64,000 bases of DNA from Rhabdornis inornatus (lineage: Eukaryota > Chordata > Aves > Passeriformes > Rhabdornithidae). Made by a program: the position numbers and the translations under genes. The stretch is taken from NCBI GenBank assembly GCA_013397075.1, contig VWZS01005955.1, positions 1 through 64,000 of the forward strand. Direction: 5' to 3'. The notes beneath the pieces were generated by a model. It had not been told where the DNA came from and searched no databases. It saw only the letters and a list, made by a program, of their open reading frames with translations. This document shows positions 63,564 to 64,000 of this stretch, in pieces; positions within the stretch are counted from its first letter, which is position 1, and every line of letters starts with the position of its first letter.

Positions 63564-64000
63564 TGTTGGGGTTAGCTCCAATAAAAGTGGAGAGGATCAT
63601 GGCTTAAGGCTGTGGGAAAACTCTTTCAAGTAGTAAAAAATCACTCCCAGAATCCTTCAGTTCCAGTATGTTGATCATTGCCAGAAAGTTCTCTGCTTCC
63701 CTCGTTGTCACTGGTTCCCTTCTACTGCAATAATTTTAATATTCCTAATTGCCCTTCCCTATTGGATACCCTCCCTAAACTCCGCCCCTAATTCCTCCCC
63801 TCCTCCAAGTTTATAAATACCCCTGCCATGCCCTAACACTTGCTTTTTGCCGTTGTCCTCAAGCATGGAACAAGCCTTCCTGTACCATCTTTCCCAGTTC
63901 GTTCAGTACAAACTGTTCAGCTTGCTGTTTGTTGTTTTCTATTATTAAAGCTTTTTAGTTCCCAAACAATCGGGTCAGATTTTCTTTCTGCATAAAATTG
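63564..64000 (+). mobile_element. LTR at right edge, + orientation, 3' end unresolved
   Basis: It begins TGTTGGGGTTAGCTCC at 63564. A promoter-like order follows: ATTGG (inverted CCAAT) at 63761-63765, CCGCCCC at about 63782, TTATAAATA at 63811-63819, then ATTAAA at 63944-63949 as a probable poly(A) signal. This is a textbook U3-R-U5 layout. The 3' boundary and any internal retroviral sequence lie at or beyond the window end, so solo LTR and provirus cannot be separated. Confidence 0.7.

Overview
The window looks like bird genomic DNA. Three or four fragments resemble CR1 LINE 3' ends, one long class II (ERVK/beta-like) endogenous retrovirus fills the left edge, several solo LTRs are scattered through it, and no L1 or mammalian-type SINE was recognised. 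The rest is AT-rich single-copy-looking sequence. No host protein-coding exon could be recognised, so most of the window is probably intergenic or deep intronic. The species was not determined; a turtle or crocodilian is less likely but not excluded.

Left edge (1-6765): a decayed provirus on the + strand. It has a 5'-truncated 5' LTR, a tRNA-Lys-like primer binding site, gag and pro/pol pieces broken by frameshifts and stops, and a 3' LTR at 5947-6765. The protease, reverse transcriptase and RNase H active-site motifs are all altered, and integrase loses homology after its first catalytic Asp. A 330-bp antisense solo LTR (3895-4224) sits inside pol, flanked by near-identical 6-bp duplications. 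A 325-bp LTR piece at 5469-5793, bounded by single Ns and identical to the start of the 3' LTR, looks like an assembly error. No env was seen.

6.8-22.5 kb: AT-rich sequence without recognised genes. It holds a 15-bp hairpin at 10028, an uninterrupted (TTTC)n of about 86 units ending in an N, an antisense CR1 at 19.07 kb and a short CR1 scrap at 21.9 kb.

22.5-27.6 kb: three solo LTRs in the same orientation (22584-23177, 23941-24721, 26792-27549). The middle one is related to the LTRs of the left-edge provirus. The third has a perfect 6-bp target-site duplication and an internal 37-bp tandem array.

27.6-49 kb: unrecognised AT-rich DNA with a CR1 remnant at 31 kb, microsatellites and strand-asymmetric A/C or G/T tracts. 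At 48891-48967 lies a perfect 38-bp inverted repeat with a 1-nt centre.

49.5-54.1 kb: two likely antisense LTRs (49552-50025 and 51012-51347), a CpG-dense block of uncertain origin (about 51.5-52.0 kb), A-rich sequence and a sense CR1 3' part (53220-54094). The remainder is AT-rich DNA with one candidate conserved noncoding block near 63.0 kb. At the right edge a further LTR starts at 63564 with CCAAT, GC-box, TATA and poly(A) signals.

No convincing new biological system was found. The most useful observations are the nested LTR, the mosaic divergence and N-bounded duplication in the provirus, the long palindrome, the TSD-bounded solo LTRs and the isolated CpG-dense block.
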